Source: an uncultured Kordiimonas sp. (GTDB lineage Bacteria > Pseudomonadota > Alphaproteobacteria > Sphingomonadales > Kordiimonadaceae). From it: 64,000 bases of DNA. Shown here piece by piece: positions 9,522-17,879 of this stretch. A program made the translations under genes and the position numbers. The first letter of the stretch is position 1; each line of letters opens with the position of its first letter. The stretch spans positions 558,001-622,000 of the forward strand of contig CANNDZ010000001.1 of the NCBI GenBank assembly GCA_947503575.1, in the 5' to 3' direction. Below the pieces are notes generated by a model. It did not search any database. It was not told where the DNA came from and was given only the letters and a program-made list of their open reading frames with translations.

Positions 9522-11570
9522 CTAGTCTACCTGCGGCATCTGTGTAAAGTCAGCCCAACGGCTTCGACCGCCTTTGTTTTCCAGAATATTCTGAAGCGCG
9601 GCCACGGCTCTGCGCTCATATCGTTTGCCGGCATCGGCGTGTAAAATATCGACAGCTTTGTCAAATCCGAGGCTTTCGCGGTGCGCCCGCGCAGACACAA
9701 TGCCAACAAAGGCATTTGCAACGGACAGGACCCTGGCGCCTGGTTCAATGGCGTCACCCTCCAGCCCCTCAGGTTCTCCACTGCCATCCCAATGCTCGCG
9801 CATTTGTGCCAAAATTTCTGCAACAGATCCTTTGAAAGCAATATTTTTAATAAGAGCAGCGCCTTTGCTCATGCTGTCTCTCACCAACGCCAGCTCATCA
9901 TCAGTGAGGGGAGACTGCTTGGTAAGAATGTCAATCGGAACAAATATTTTGCCCAAATTCACCAACTGTCCGGCGATCCTCATGGCTTCCTGCTCATCCT
10001 CGTCCCACTGCATCTCTGCTGCAATCGCACAGGCGACATCTGCTACCCGCGAGGAATGATGTTTGCTCCAGGGGTCGCGGGCGTCGATAATTTGCGTAAG
10101 CGTTCCAACCAGTTGGCGAAAAAGAGCCTCTGACCGCTCGTTTGCCGCCACAAGGTCTGTGATGTCCTGCATGACCAAAAGTGCCTGCGCCGAGGTCTCG
10201 CTGCTGACGGTTAATGGTAGAATGTCCGTTTTGAAAACTCGGTCAGATGATGGTGTCGGTTTTAGTTCGCGTATGGTTCGGGATGCGCCGCCTGCTGCTG
10301 CTTTAACGGCGGTACGCAATTCATGCGCAGTTTCATTGTCAAATACAGTATCCAGTCGCCGGTTTTCCAGTTCGGCTGCATCCAAACCGGCAACAGCCCC
10401 CATCTGACGGTTAACAAGTCTGGCGGTCATGTCTTCATCAAGTGCGGCGATCGCTGTCGGCTGGCTGTCGCTGACCGAGCGTAAGAAAGTGCTCAGAGCT
10501 TCATTTTGCTGCGATAGTGTTGATTGCTGTTGATACGACTTTCGCAGGCGCTGTGAAACGCCGTGCCGCCATACCAGCACAAGCAGTACCATTACAGACA
10601 AAGCTGCCAGCATAAGTGTGATAATCATGCTGTTGCGGCGCTCGTTTATGGTCGCGAAAGCCTCCGCTGTTTCCATAGTGCGCACAAGCACCCAGGGAAC
10701 CGGCGCAGAAAGTTCACGCCCTGTTACCAGAACTTCCCGCCCATCATAATTTTGCATTTGCCCAAACCCGCCAGGCTGTCTGGCAGCAAAGGCGGCTGCA
10801 GGATCGCTGCGTGCCGCGCCCATCCTGCCGCCGTGGCGCAGCGGTGTAATCGCAGTAACAACATCGCCCTCACCAGCTTGCACAAGATATGTTTCTGCGG
10901 TTTCGCTGTCGTCACCGGGTTGATCCAGCGTTTGCAGAAAATCATTGTCTAGGGGTCTGGCGCCAACAATCCAGGCGGTGACGCTGCTTCCATCAGGTGT
11001 ACGTGCAATTGGGGACCCTATCAGAACCAGCGGCGTTTTGTCGTCAAGGGCAGGACCAAGACGTATGAAAGACCGGTCGGTTGTGGTTCTCAGCTCTGAC
11101 GGGCGTAGCATTGGCATGCCCGCTGAAGCCACAAGTGCCACACCGTCACTGTCCACAAGCGCAAGGCCTGCTCGGCTGGGTCGTTTCACATTCGCAGCAA
11201 CTGTATCAATGGCACGTTGTTCGTGAAATCCGCTCTCTTCTGCTTTGACGGACAGCAATGAAAATATGTACCCGCGTTGTGCTTCTGCTGTGTCAGGCTC
11301 GTTTTGAATGATGGTGGTTGCATAAAGCTGGACAGAAGCATCCTGAGCTAATTGTTCAACACTACCCAGATGCCGGTTTAGCCACTTCGATACCTCAGCT
11401 GCGCGACTATCCGAAATCAGCGCCATCCTGCTTTGCCAGGAAGCCAGTCCCTGCTGGGCCTCGGTGTCTGCAAACCGAAAGATTGCAAAGGCTGCCAGCG
11501 CCAAAATAGCAAAAAACCCTAGTGACGGGACAAGGAATGCGCGCTTGGGTTCACTTTGCGGTGACATCAA
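9522..11570 (-). CDS. Membrane protein with periplasmic sensor region, PAS-like domain and HD-GYP-like domain (apparently degenerate)
   Basis: N-terminal TM, second TM, then HHSSRVADVACAIAAEM...LVNLGKIFVP...REHWDGSGEPEGLEG fold pattern of HD-GYP. Confidence 0.75.
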   Translation of the reverse strand: MMSPQSEPKRAFLVPSLGFFAILALAAFAIFRFADTEAQQGLASWQSRMALISDSRAAEVSKWLNRHLGSVEQLAQDASVQLYATTIIQNEPDTAEAQRGYIFSLLSVKAEESGFHEQRAIDTVAANVKRPSRAGLALVDSDGVALVASAGMPMLRPSELRTTTDRSFIRLGPALDDKTPLVLIGSPIARTPDGSSVTAWIVGARPLDNDFLQTLDQPGDDSETAETYLVQAGEGDVVTAITPLRHGGRMGAARSDPAAAFAARQPGGFGQMQNYDGREVLVTGRELSAPVPWVLVRTMETAEAFATINERRNSMIITLMLAALSVMVLLVLVWRHGVSQRLRKSYQQQSTLSQQNEALSTFLRSVSDSQPTAIAALDEDMTARLVNRQMGAVAGLDAAELENRRLDTVFDNETAHELRTAVKAAAGGASRTIRELKPTPSSDRVFKTDILPLTVSSETSAQALLVMQDITDLVAANERSEALFRQLVGTLTQIIDARDPWSKHHSSRVADVACAIAAEMQWDEDEQEAMRIAGQLVNLGKIFVPIDILTKQSPLTDDELALVRDSMSKGAALIKNIAFKGSVAEILAQMREHWDGSGEPEGLEGDAIEPGARVLSVANAFVGIVSARAHRESLGFDKAVDILHADAGKRYERRAVAALQNILENKGGRSRWADFTQMPQVD

Positions 11571-11715
11571 AAGCTCCCTGATGGGCGGAAAGGAAAAACA
11601 CAGATACTGTAAAATATCTGCTAAACATTAACGCAATGTTAGGGCTGTCTTTAGAATTTGTCATTAAAGTTGCGGCAATACCTAAAAGCGCCAAGTCCTG
11701 TATGGTTTTGGCAGC

Positions 11716-12459
11716 ATGTATAGATACGAATGGTTTAGTGAGCTGAGTATGACCGCGCCTGCAAAAAGTGTTTTCAGATCATGCCTTCTGGCTGCAGCTT
11801 TGCTTTGCGGCAGTGTTGCGGTTGAGGCAAGCACAATCGGCTTGTTTGGTAGTCGCGAAATTCAGTCCACGAACATGAAATCGTTCGATAAGTGGACCGA
11901 TCTTTGGCGTCGTCATAATTTGAAACGCAGCGAGATAACTGCGCAAGTTGTCCAACCATCATCCGTTGAGCGTAATTGCCGGGGCCTTAACAGGGCGAAG
12001 TGCAGCCGAGAGGCCTGGGAAGAGTTCATTGAGGAACAGAAGACTGCTTTTCAGGAAAACGGCAGAGTTGATATTGATTTGTTGCAGTCTGTGAACCGGT
12101 ACATGAACCGGTCCCCCTACATTGTAGACCCCATAAACTGGGGCTTGCCCGATTATTGGGCGACGCCCGATGAATTTTTCCTGAAGGACGGTGACTGCGA
12201 AGACTATGCAATAAGCAAATTTATCACCTTGAAGCAATTGGGCGTGGACCCTTCAACAATGCGACTGGTGATCTTACAAGATGAAAACCTGCGCGCTGCG
12301 CATGCGGTGCTTGCTGTCGCCGTTGATGGTGTGTTCCATATTCTGGATAATCAGGTAGACCCGGTGCTACCCCATACGCAAATTTTGCACTATCGTCCCG
12401 TGTATTCCATCAATGAAGATGGTTGGTGGCTACATCAAGTGCGGCGGTTTGGCCGTTAA
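11716..12459 (+). CDS. Transglutaminase-like cysteine protease (BTLCP, LapG-like)
   Basis: Cys motif KDGDCEDYAISKF, His motif RAAHAVLAV, Asp motif FHILDNQ; secretion signal. Confidence 0.85.
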   Translation: MYRYEWFSELSMTAPAKSVFRSCLLAAALLCGSVAVEASTIGLFGSREIQSTNMKSFDKWTDLWRRHNLKRSEITAQVVQPSSVERNCRGLNRAKCSREAWEEFIEEQKTAFQENGRVDIDLLQSVNRYMNRSPYIVDPINWGLPDYWATPDEFFLKDGDCEDYAISKFITLKQLGVDPSTMRLVILQDENLRAAHAVLAVAVDGVFHILDNQVDPVLPHTQILHYRPVYSINEDGWWLHQVRRFGR

Positions 12460-13004
12460 ACCGGCGACCGTTTGGCCAGGATACGCTGCAGGGTGCGCCG
12501 GTGCATATTTAGACGCCGCGCGGTTTCGGATACGTTCCTGTCGCACAGTTCATAGACGCGCTGGATATGTTCCCACTTAACCCGGTCTGCAGACATTGGA
12601 TTTTCTGGTGGTTCCGGTTTTTCACCCCCTGTCGCAAGCAGGGCTTTTGCAATTTCATCAGGGTCGGCGGGCTTTGCAAGATAGTCAACCGCTCCTGCTT
12701 TGACCGCAGCTACCGCGCTTGCCAGGTTGCCGTATCCGGTCAAGATGACAATTTGAACATCATGGCGCAGGTGCCGTAGTGTTGGGACAAGGTCGAGACC
12801 ATTACCGTCCCCCAGCTTCATATCAAGGATCGCGTAGCGTGGCTTGTGATCAACGGCCATTAGTCCTGCTTCTTCGATGCTTTCTGCGGCCACTACCGTG
12901 AAACCTTTGCGCTCCATGCTTAGGGATAGCCGTTGCCTGAAAGCACGATCATCTTCCACGATAAGAAGCGGGTCTTTGGGATCGATTTTGATTGAGTCTG
13001 CCAT
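12456..13004 (-). CDS. regA: Redox response regulator RegA/ActR/PrrA family
   Basis: Receiver with ...LDMKLGDGNGL, Fis-like HTH C-terminus RRLNMHRRTLQRILAKRSPV. Confidence 0.9.
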   Translation of the reverse strand: MADSIKIDPKDPLLIVEDDRAFRQRLSLSMERKGFTVVAAESIEEAGLMAVDHKPRYAILDMKLGDGNGLDLVPTLRHLRHDVQIVILTGYGNLASAVAAVKAGAVDYLAKPADPDEIAKALLATGGEKPEPPENPMSADRVKWEHIQRVYELCDRNVSETARRLNMHRRTLQRILAKRSPV

Positions 13005-13023
13005 GAGCTTATTTGCTTTCCTG

Positions 13024-14391
13024 CTAATTGGTGGCACTTGGCACGAGTGTTTTGCTTACCTGGGGCCATACAATGGATGTTCTCGCTCCGCCGCTTGGCG
13101 TTTTGCCAAAACTTAGCTTTGCGCCCACCCTTTCCAGAAGTGATTTCGCGATAAAAAGACCAAGGCCCAGGCCACCGTCGCGTCCTGCCTTTGGCCTTCT
13201 GGTAGTAACATAAGGCTCGCCCAAGTATCGGACGATCTGGGGGTCAAAGCCGGGTCCATCATCATCAATGGTTACACATAATGTGTCACCGTCAGCGCTC
13301 GCTGATACCACAACTTTTTGCCTCGCGTATCCAACAGCGTTTTCTACGATACTGCGAACAGAGTGGATGATCTCTGGCGCGCGGGATATGTCAAATTCGG
13401 CTGATGGATCAATATCAAAGTCCAGAGCAATCCCACGCTTTTCATGCGGTGCGGCTGCTTCATGAAGGACGGCGGCAACAGACATGGTGACAAAATGTTC
13501 GTCAGACCCTGCGGTATTTTGTTCGCGCAACTGTGACAGGATGTTTCGGCACCGCGTCACTTCGCTCAGGATAAGCTCCAGGTCTGCCCGTGTATGCTCG
13601 TCACCGTCCCAGCTTTGCAACAGTTCCTTTGCAGCCAGCATGATAGTGCCCATGGGAGTGCCCAGTTCGTGCGCGGCTGCGGCCGCTAGTGCACCAAGCG
13701 CCGCCAGTTTTTGTTCTTGCTCAAGCGCAAACTGTGTCGCGACCAATGCCCTTGCGCGCATGCGGCTTTCGCGGCCAACGCGTGCCATGTAAACCGCAAG
13801 AAACACAAGTGTAAAACAAAGGCTGATCCAGAGGGCCAGCATAAATAATGGGTCAACCGCTGGTGGTTCATCATGCCATGGCAGCGGATACGGTGTGAAG
13901 GCGATTGCTGTCACCAGCGCGATGGTCAGCGCAATCAAGCCGTATGTGTGACGCCGTGCGAGCATGGTTGCAGATACAGTTGTTGGCACCAGCATCAGCA
14001 CTGAAAAAGGGTTTGCCAGCCCGCCAGTGAAGAACAAGAGCGCTGCCAGGTGCATTAGGTCCACCGCCAGATGTGTGCTCGTTTGGCTGTCCCTTAGGCG
14101 CACATTCGTGTCCGACCGAACAGAAAACCACAGGTTCAAAAGCCCCAAACCAAGCACAAGCGGCCCTGTGATTGTGGCCTGTACATCAAAGCCAAGCACG
14201 AAAGCGACCAGCGCAAGAGCGAAAGACTGCCCAGCAAAGCCCATCCACCGAATGGTCACCAGCGTGCCAAGTCTGACACCCCCTTCACTGCTGAAGTCAG
14301 GGTAAATGTGGCGAAACGCATTGGTTTCTGTTGCAAATGACCTGCTGCTGTCGTTTTCTGTCCGGGTTGGTTCGGACATTACATATATCAT
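13024..14391 (-). CDS. regB: Redox sensor histidine kinase RegB/ActS/PrrB family
   Basis: Six-TM N-terminus with GGLANPF, H box AAAAHELGTPMGTI, Cys 40 residues after the H. Confidence 0.9.
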   Translation of the reverse strand: MIYVMSEPTRTENDSSRSFATETNAFRHIYPDFSSEGGVRLGTLVTIRWMGFAGQSFALALVAFVLGFDVQATITGPLVLGLGLLNLWFSVRSDTNVRLRDSQTSTHLAVDLMHLAALLFFTGGLANPFSVLMLVPTTVSATMLARRHTYGLIALTIALVTAIAFTPYPLPWHDEPPAVDPLFMLALWISLCFTLVFLAVYMARVGRESRMRARALVATQFALEQEQKLAALGALAAAAAHELGTPMGTIMLAAKELLQSWDGDEHTRADLELILSEVTRCRNILSQLREQNTAGSDEHFVTMSVAAVLHEAAAPHEKRGIALDFDIDPSAEFDISRAPEIIHSVRSIVENAVGYARQKVVVSASADGDTLCVTIDDDGPGFDPQIVRYLGEPYVTTRRPKAGRDGGLGLGLFIAKSLLERVGAKLSFGKTPSGGARTSIVWPQVSKTLVPSATN

Positions 14392-15215
14392 CCCATTGCT
14401 GAGGTTATAACCAATAGTAGCAAAAAGCCCGAAGACATCGCAAACGCAAGCAGCGCGACAATTAGCGCACTCCTGCTTTTCGCAGCATCTATTTTTGCGC
14501 TGGCGTTTGGAGGTTCGATCCAGGTGTCTGGTGCGCTGCCTTGCGCCTTTAGCGAGATATTAAGACTGAACGCCAGGACAGCTGATGACCAATTTCTAAG
14601 AGGTAGGCGTGGTTTCAGGGCGGCACCCATTGCCTGCGGCCACAGGGTGGAAGGCCAAAACAACACCGCCAGTGTCATGAATAGCACTGCCAGTATTTCG
14701 CCAGGCCAGGCAAACAACCTGCGTAATTGGGAAAAAGGTTGCAGAAACGCTGAATTTGGATCGTCTGTCCGCATCAACTGGCTGCCGACCCATGCACTGT
14801 AAAATGGCAAAAACAGGAAAAAACCACCCGCGAGGAACAACACCATGGCCGGGACATAAAAGCCGGCGAACAGATCGCATGTTTCTTCAATCGCGCGTCG
14901 TCGTGTGCCGGGGTTGGCTTGGGCGGCTTGGTTTTGTGTGGTCTGCCAAAAGAATTTCAGTCGTAGCATCTTTGCCAGAAAAACGACTGCAACTGCTGAT
15001 GTCGCGGCATTGTTAAATACGACCATGTGCAGCAGGGCACCCGTGGCAAGAAGCACGGATAATAACACTGTTGCCGTAAATACGCCCCGCCAGTAATGCG
15101 CACGGCGACTGCGACCAGCTCGTTCTAGTTTGTTTTTGAAAAACCGAATACTGATGGGGACCAGAGCTTCAAAAAGCGGAATTACCCCCAACGCTTTGCG
15201 CCCGCCAAACGCCAT
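14388..15215 (-). CDS. Divergent CobD/CbiB-like membrane protein (real start probably upstream of 15215)
   Basis: In-frame upstream ALDYAAPTALLWLAAIALDMAFGG resembles CbiB N-terminus; RRAIEETCDLFAGFYVPAMVLFL aligns with CbiB AAIESLAEN-APLFW region; overlaps regB start by 4 bp. Confidence 0.5.
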   Translation of the reverse strand: MAFGGRKALGVIPLFEALVPISIRFFKNKLERAGRSRRAHYWRGVFTATVLLSVLLATGALLHMVVFNNAATSAVAVVFLAKMLRLKFFWQTTQNQAAQANPGTRRRAIEETCDLFAGFYVPAMVLFLAGGFFLFLPFYSAWVGSQLMRTDDPNSAFLQPFSQLRRLFAWPGEILAVLFMTLAVLFWPSTLWPQAMGAALKPRLPLRNWSSAVLAFSLNISLKAQGSAPDTWIEPPNASAKIDAAKSRSALIVALLAFAMSSGFLLLLVITSAMG

Positions 15216-15319
15216 GTCCAGAGCAATCGCAGCAAGCCAAAGCAGCGCTGTCGGCGCCGCATAATCTAGTGCGATCTGGAATATCTCTGTGATCTGACAG
15301 TTCCCTGGCGGGTGCGGCG

Positions 15320-15928
15320 TTAATAGGTTGCGCCGGCATCCTGTAGCAACCTCACAAAGCGGCGTGACCGGCTGATACGGGCATATTCAAGTGCAGTTTT
15401 GCCTGTCAGGTCCTGCACGTTGGGGTCTGCGCCGCCTTCCACCAAGGCTTGGGCAGCCTTGAACTTGCGCCCTCTCACGGCTTTCATAAGGGCCGTTTCC
15501 TGACCGATGTCTGCCCGGTTTGGATCTGCCCCGAAAGATAACAACAGATTGATCATGTTGGTGTCACCAACTACGGCCCTGTGCATCAGCGCTGTCATGC
15601 CACGCAGCCGATCCGACAGGTTTGGATTAGCATCATTTTCAAGCAGCAAATTCATCACCGCGAAATGCCCCTCTTTGGCGGCGATCACAATTGCAGGTGT
15701 GCCATCGGTGCCGCGCCGCCGGGTGTCTGGTGAAACGCCTTCTCGCAAATATTTTGTAACTTCGGCCTCATCGCCATCTTCCACTGCGTTCAGCATCTTA
15801 AACTGTGGGGTCGTTGCCGTCGCGGGCAGTGCTACTATCGCACATAAGACAAAGACGGGTACAAGAACCAAACGTTTGAACGCAATCACTATGAATACTC
15901 CATTTACAATAATGGGAAAGTCGACCAA
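15320..15928 (-). CDS. Secreted ankyrin-repeat protein
   Basis: Signal peptide and 4 ankyrin repeats (DGTPAIVIAAKEGHFAVMNLLLENDANPNL etc.). Confidence 0.85.
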   Translation of the reverse strand: MVDFPIIVNGVFIVIAFKRLVLVPVFVLCAIVALPATATTPQFKMLNAVEDGDEAEVTKYLREGVSPDTRRRGTDGTPAIVIAAKEGHFAVMNLLLENDANPNLSDRLRGMTALMHRAVVGDTNMINLLLSFGADPNRADIGQETALMKAVRGRKFKAAQALVEGGADPNVQDLTGKTALEYARISRSRRFVRLLQDAGATY

Positions 15929-16077
15929 GCCGCAGGTTGGCGTGGTATTTCCCCAGTTCGCGTATTTTGTCGCACGGGTCGTGACATCGATTGATCATAT
16001 ATCTATAACGAGCTCGATATCACAAGGCTTATCCGGCAGATTTGGGCTGTCAGGGGGTTAAATTTCGGAGAAATGTG

Positions 16078-16677
16078 ATGAAAATGGTGCGATTGGGGCT
16101 TTGGGTGCTGGTTTTTCTGGTGGCAGCTCTTTTGATCGGTCGTTATTACCAGCAAGGTCAAAACGCACCCTTGACCAATGGCCCTGGCGGTCCCTTCGAG
16201 CTAACAGCGCATACTGGTGAAACCATCTCCAGCGATCAATTCCGCGGTCGGTATATGCTGATCTATTTTGGCTATAGTTTTTGCCCGGATGTTTGTCCCC
16301 TCGACCTGCAAAAACTGTCCGTTGCGTTGTATCAGCTGGAACAGCAGGGTTATGATACAACCCCCATTCAGCCGATTTTCATTACTATCGACCCTGAACG
16401 AGATACAGTAGAAGAATTGGCAACGTTTGTTCCTGATTTTCATCCGCGCCTTTTGGCGCTAACCGGTAGCCTGGATGATATCTCGGCGGTCGCTCAGGAT
16501 TATAAGGTTTATTTCGCCAAACGGGAGCAACCAGGCACAGATGATTACCTGATGGATCATTCTGCGCTGATTTTTGTAATGGATCCTGACGGCAATTACT
16601 TGCGGTTGTTTTCATCCCGTGACAAGCCAGCCGATATTGCCGAAAGCCTGGCTTTGGTGTTAGAAAAAGACGGCTAG
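16078..16677 (+). CDS. SCO1/SenC family copper chaperone
   Basis: FGYSFCPDVCPLDL CxxxC motif, TIDPERDT, distal His in YLMDHSALIF. Confidence 0.92.
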   Translation: MKMVRLGLWVLVFLVAALLIGRYYQQGQNAPLTNGPGGPFELTAHTGETISSDQFRGRYMLIYFGYSFCPDVCPLDLQKLSVALYQLEQQGYDTTPIQPIFITIDPERDTVEELATFVPDFHPRLLALTGSLDDISAVAQDYKVYFAKREQPGTDDYLMDHSALIFVMDPDGNYLRLFSSRDKPADIAESLALVLEKDG

Positions 16678-16719
16678 ACAGCCCGTGTGACCATAGGCCT
16701 TTTACTTTCAGGAATCACA

Positions 16720-17148
16720 ATGACTTTCTGGCGCGAAAAACCGCTCGATCAAATGAACCGCCAGGAATGGGAATCACTATGTGATGGCTGCGGTAAATGC
16801 TGCCTGCACAAGCTGGAAGATGAAGACACGGGCGACATTCATCACACCAATGTTGCCTGCCGGTTTTTGGATCATGACACGATTAAGTGCGGTAAATATC
16901 TGACCCGTCAACGATACGTTGGCAACTGCGTTGTGATGAGCGCAGACCTGCTGGATCAACTTCCATGGATGCCAAGCACTTGTGCTTATCGGCTGTTGTA
17001 TGAAGGCAAAGACCTACAAGAATGGCACCCGCTTGTCGCCGGGAACGCAAACGCCATTCACAAAGCAGGGCAGTCGGTTAAGGGTAGAATTATTGATGAA
17101 CGTGAAGCAGGTGATTTTGAAGATCATCTGGTGGATTGGCCCGCGTGA
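16720..17148 (+). CDS. YcgN family cysteine cluster protein
   Basis: WESLCDGCGKCCLHKLED and downstream Cys residues. Confidence 0.9.
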   Translation: MTFWREKPLDQMNRQEWESLCDGCGKCCLHKLEDEDTGDIHHTNVACRFLDHDTIKCGKYLTRQRYVGNCVVMSADLLDQLPWMPSTCAYRLLYEGKDLQEWHPLVAGNANAIHKAGQSVKGRIIDEREAGDFEDHLVDWPA

Positions 17149-17879
17149 GCGCACTGTTGAAAACCGAGGAGCTGTGGGTTGATCTGGATGGTGAAACCAT
17201 TCCTGTATTACTAAAGCGCAATGCCCGTGCTCGAAAAATTATTCTGCGTGTTGATGCTGTAACAGGTGACGTAAAGTTGACAGCACCGCCCTATGTGCGC
17301 TTACCTGAACTGAGGCGATTTTTGAATGAAAACCGCCCCTGGATTTCCAATGAACGGACCAAAGTGCAGGCGACGCCTGTAGTGGGCGACGGCGAGATTT
17401 TGCCGTTTCGGGGAGCGGTGTATCAAATCGATTATACTGATTGCTCCCCACGTAAAGTTGCCATTTCTGGCGAGGTTTTAGAAGTTGGTGGCCCTGCAGA
17501 TCAGGCACCAAAACGGTTAGAGCGATGGCTAAAAGAGCAGGCGAAAAACCATTTAACCGAGGATGCGACGGCTTGCGCTGTTGGGCTGGGTGTCACATTT
17601 AACAAGGTTAGCATCGGTGATATGAAAACGCGATGGGGAAGCTGTTCCAGCAGCGGTACACTTCGCTTCAACTGGCGGCTGATATTGGCGCCAGAAGCGG
17701 TGCGCCGCTATGTGGCTGCACATGAAGTTGCGCACCTTTTGGAAATGAACCATTCTCCCAGGTTCTGGCAGCATGTTGAGCGGCTAATACCCGATTATTC
17801 AGGCTACAGAGCCTGGTTGCGCAAAAACGGTAACGACTTGATGCGCATTCGCTTCAGTCCCCTCCAAACAACCGGCTGA
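17145..17879 (+). CDS. YgjP-like metal-dependent hydrolase (M48/WLM-like)
   Basis: KTRWGSCSSSGTLRFNWRL and AAHEVAHLLEMNHSPRFW zinc motif; GTG start overlapping upstream stop. Confidence 0.88.
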   Translation: MSALLKTEELWVDLDGETIPVLLKRNARARKIILRVDAVTGDVKLTAPPYVRLPELRRFLNENRPWISNERTKVQATPVVGDGEILPFRGAVYQIDYTDCSPRKVAISGEVLEVGGPADQAPKRLERWLKEQAKNHLTEDATACAVGLGVTFNKVSIGDMKTRWGSCSSSGTLRFNWRLILAPEAVRRYVAAHEVAHLLEMNHSPRFWQHVERLIPDYSGYRAWLRKNGNDLMRIRFSPLQTTG

